From Mesobacillus maritimus (lineage in GTDB: Bacteria; Bacillota; Bacilli; Bacillales; Cytobacillaceae): a stretch of DNA of 64,000 bases. Both the position numbers and the translations under genes were made by a program. The stretch is taken from the NCBI RefSeq assembly GCF_019749255.1, contig NZ_JACWFH010000005.1, forward strand, positions 92,841 through 156,840, read 5' to 3'. Positions 63,026-64,000 of this stretch are shown in pieces. The stretch's first letter is position 1. The number at the start of each line of letters is the position of its first letter. Under the pieces are notes generated by a model. The model did no database searches and was not told the DNA's origin. It was given only the letters and a program-made list of their open reading frames with translations.

Positions 63026-63763
63026 TTAAGAACCTTCCTCAACGATTTTAGCAAACTCATTAAGAGTTGTTGAATACTTGATATAAAGTCTTGGTAAAAG
63101 ATATAGTTCCTTCTCTTGCCCCTTTTCAATATATTTTGCAGGAGTCGTCGTTAGCCCGAACGAATAATATTTCTTCGTTTCACTGACAACCTTGTCATTG
63201 AAATTTCCATATGGATAAGAAAGAGCGATAACAGGTTTGCCCGTTATTTGAAAAATTTTTTCCTTTGAATTTTTTAGTTCGTAAACATAGTCAGTAATTT
63301 GCGTTAAATCTGGATGTGTTGCCGTATGAGATTGGATAGAGAAAAAACCTGAATTTACCATTGCTCGCATATCCTCGTTTGACAAACGGTTCGGACGATT
63401 AACGAAATCAGATATGACAAAAATTGTCCCGACAGGCTTAAAGCTATTCGTTTGTATTTTTTCAAAGATCCTTAATGCATTAAGATTGTTTTTATAGCCA
63501 TCATCAAATGTTATAAAAATCGGTTTAGGTACTTGATGAATCTTATCCCAATTCTCAAACGTTAATGGTGTAAACCCATTTTTTCGCAGATAGTTCATTT
63601 GCTCCTCGAAATTTTTTGGAGTTACAAATAATTCTTTTGATCCCTGGCCAGTATATTCGGCAATGGAATGATAAACTAAGATTGGTAGTTCTTGTTGAGC
63701 AAAAATTGAAGTGGGAGAAAAAAAGAAAAGAATACAAGTAATGATTAGAATAGCCTGTTTCAT
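63026..63763 (-). CDS. Secreted polysaccharide deacetylase
   Basis: A 245-residue NodB-type deacetylase with a signal peptide (about residues 1-22, ending IFAQQ). Motifs are PILVYHSIAEY, FITFDDGYKNNLN (catalytic Asp pair), SHTATHPDL (metal His) and LSYPYGNFND. It resembles B. subtilis YxkH and removes acetyl groups from peptidoglycan or another glycan outside the cell. GAGAGGTAACG precedes the ATG. It lies downstream of an rRNA operon end. Confidence 0.88.
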   Translation of the reverse strand: MKQAILIITCILFFFSPTSIFAQQELPILVYHSIAEYTGQGSKELFVTPKNFEEQMNYLRKNGFTPLTFENWDKIHQVPKPIFITFDDGYKNNLNALRIFEKIQTNSFKPVGTIFVISDFVNRPNRLSNEDMRAMVNSGFFSIQSHTATHPDLTQITDYVYELKNSKEKIFQITGKPVIALSYPYGNFNDKVVSETKKYYSFGLTTTPAKYIEKGQEKELYLLPRLYIKYSTTLNEFAKIVEEGS

Positions 63764-63935
63764 CGTTACCTCTCACTTTACTTATTGGATTGGCGATTGT
63801 TGTTCTTTTTTCCTATATGACTTATAATGTACAACTTGTAAGGATATATGTTACTTGATTGTGATTTTACAAAAACGGTTGTTGTGAATAAGTTCTGAAC
63901 ATAGAAAGTATATATAATTTAATATGAAGGTAAAC

Positions 63936-63968
63936 AAAAAAACAGCTGAAAATGTCAGCTGTTTTTTT
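63936..63968 (-). terminator. Terminator of the rRNA operon
   Basis: ACAGCTGA (63942-63949) and TCAGCTGT (63955-63962) with A/T-runs on both sides, directly after the 5S rRNA on the minus strand. Confidence 0.88.
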
Positions 63969-63969
63969 C

Positions 63970-64000
63970 GCCTGGCAACGTCCTACTCTCACAGGGGGAA
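63970..64000 (-). rRNA. rrf: 5S rRNA, 3' end (partial)
   Basis: The last 31 bases are the reverse complement of the conserved 5S 3' part (TGAGAGTAGGACGTTGCCAG). The gene continues beyond the window, so an rRNA operon read on the minus strand ends here. Confidence 0.92.

Noticed and set aside
1..64000. CRISPR arrays, IS elements, prophage genes and tRNAs
   Set aside because: No regularly spaced repeats, transposase or integrase motifs, phage structural genes or tRNA T-loop patterns were seen on either strand.

Overview
This is a low-GC, Gram-positive, spore-forming Bacillaceae chromosome window. The evidence is strong AGGAGG-type ribosome sites, TTG/GTG starts, and Bacillus-type genes: CotH, a KinB-like kinase, cydABCD, a YocS-like carrier, a yitABDE-like sulfur cluster and a sigma-K-type promoter. 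The species cannot be fixed from the sequence. I see no phage, IS element, CRISPR array or tRNA. The window starts inside a radical SAM/SPASM gene and ends inside a 5S rRNA gene on the minus strand.

0-15.4 kb: selB, a type II pantothenate kinase and sbcDC lie on the minus strand, with an SOS-box-like palindrome upstream of sbcD. Next come a spore kinase gene cotH with a divergent low-complexity gene, a cold-shock gene with a long leader, and a repeat-containing basic protein behind a good sigma-K promoter. Two LysE-type exporters, a TIGR00266/AIM24 protein and an ABC ATPase follow.

15.5-29.5 kb is the most interesting part, all on the minus strand. It holds a tripartite tricarboxylate transporter (tctCBA) plus a gamma-carbonic-anhydrase/PaaY-like protein, then a class III CoA-transferase, an enoyl-CoA hydratase and a GntR repressor. 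Next is an operon of an alanine-glyoxylate-type aminotransferase, a short aconitase-fold protein without cluster cysteines, a PrpR-type sigma-54 activator, and glcD/glcF. Two near-consensus sigma-54 promoters (in front of tctC and of the aminotransferase) each have the same upstream inverted repeat, TGTTTC-N5-GAAACA. Two perfect GntR operators, TGTATAC-W-GTATACA, control the repressor and the CoA-transferase operon. Together this looks like an uncharacterised organic-acid catabolic regulon that feeds a 2-hydroxy acid and glyoxylate.

29.6-41.5 kb: a TSUP exporter, a small unknown protein and an MFS transporter are followed by a sulfur cluster: phosphosulfolactate synthase, an overlapping histidine phosphatase, cysH, sat, cysC, a YitT-family protein and sirC. 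Then comes a TetR-controlled ABC exporter whose promoter carries two identical-arm operators.

41.5-64 kb: an Ehu-type amino-acid/compatible-solute ABC transporter diverges from an FAD amino-acid oxidase. A KinB-like kinase, cydABCD, a PhoD-like phosphatase, a stand-alone VWA-like fragment, a VanW lipoprotein, an iron alcohol dehydrogenase plus succinate-semialdehyde dehydrogenase pair, a diguanylate cyclase, a BASS-family transporter, a polysaccharide deacetylase and the end of an rRNA operon complete the window.
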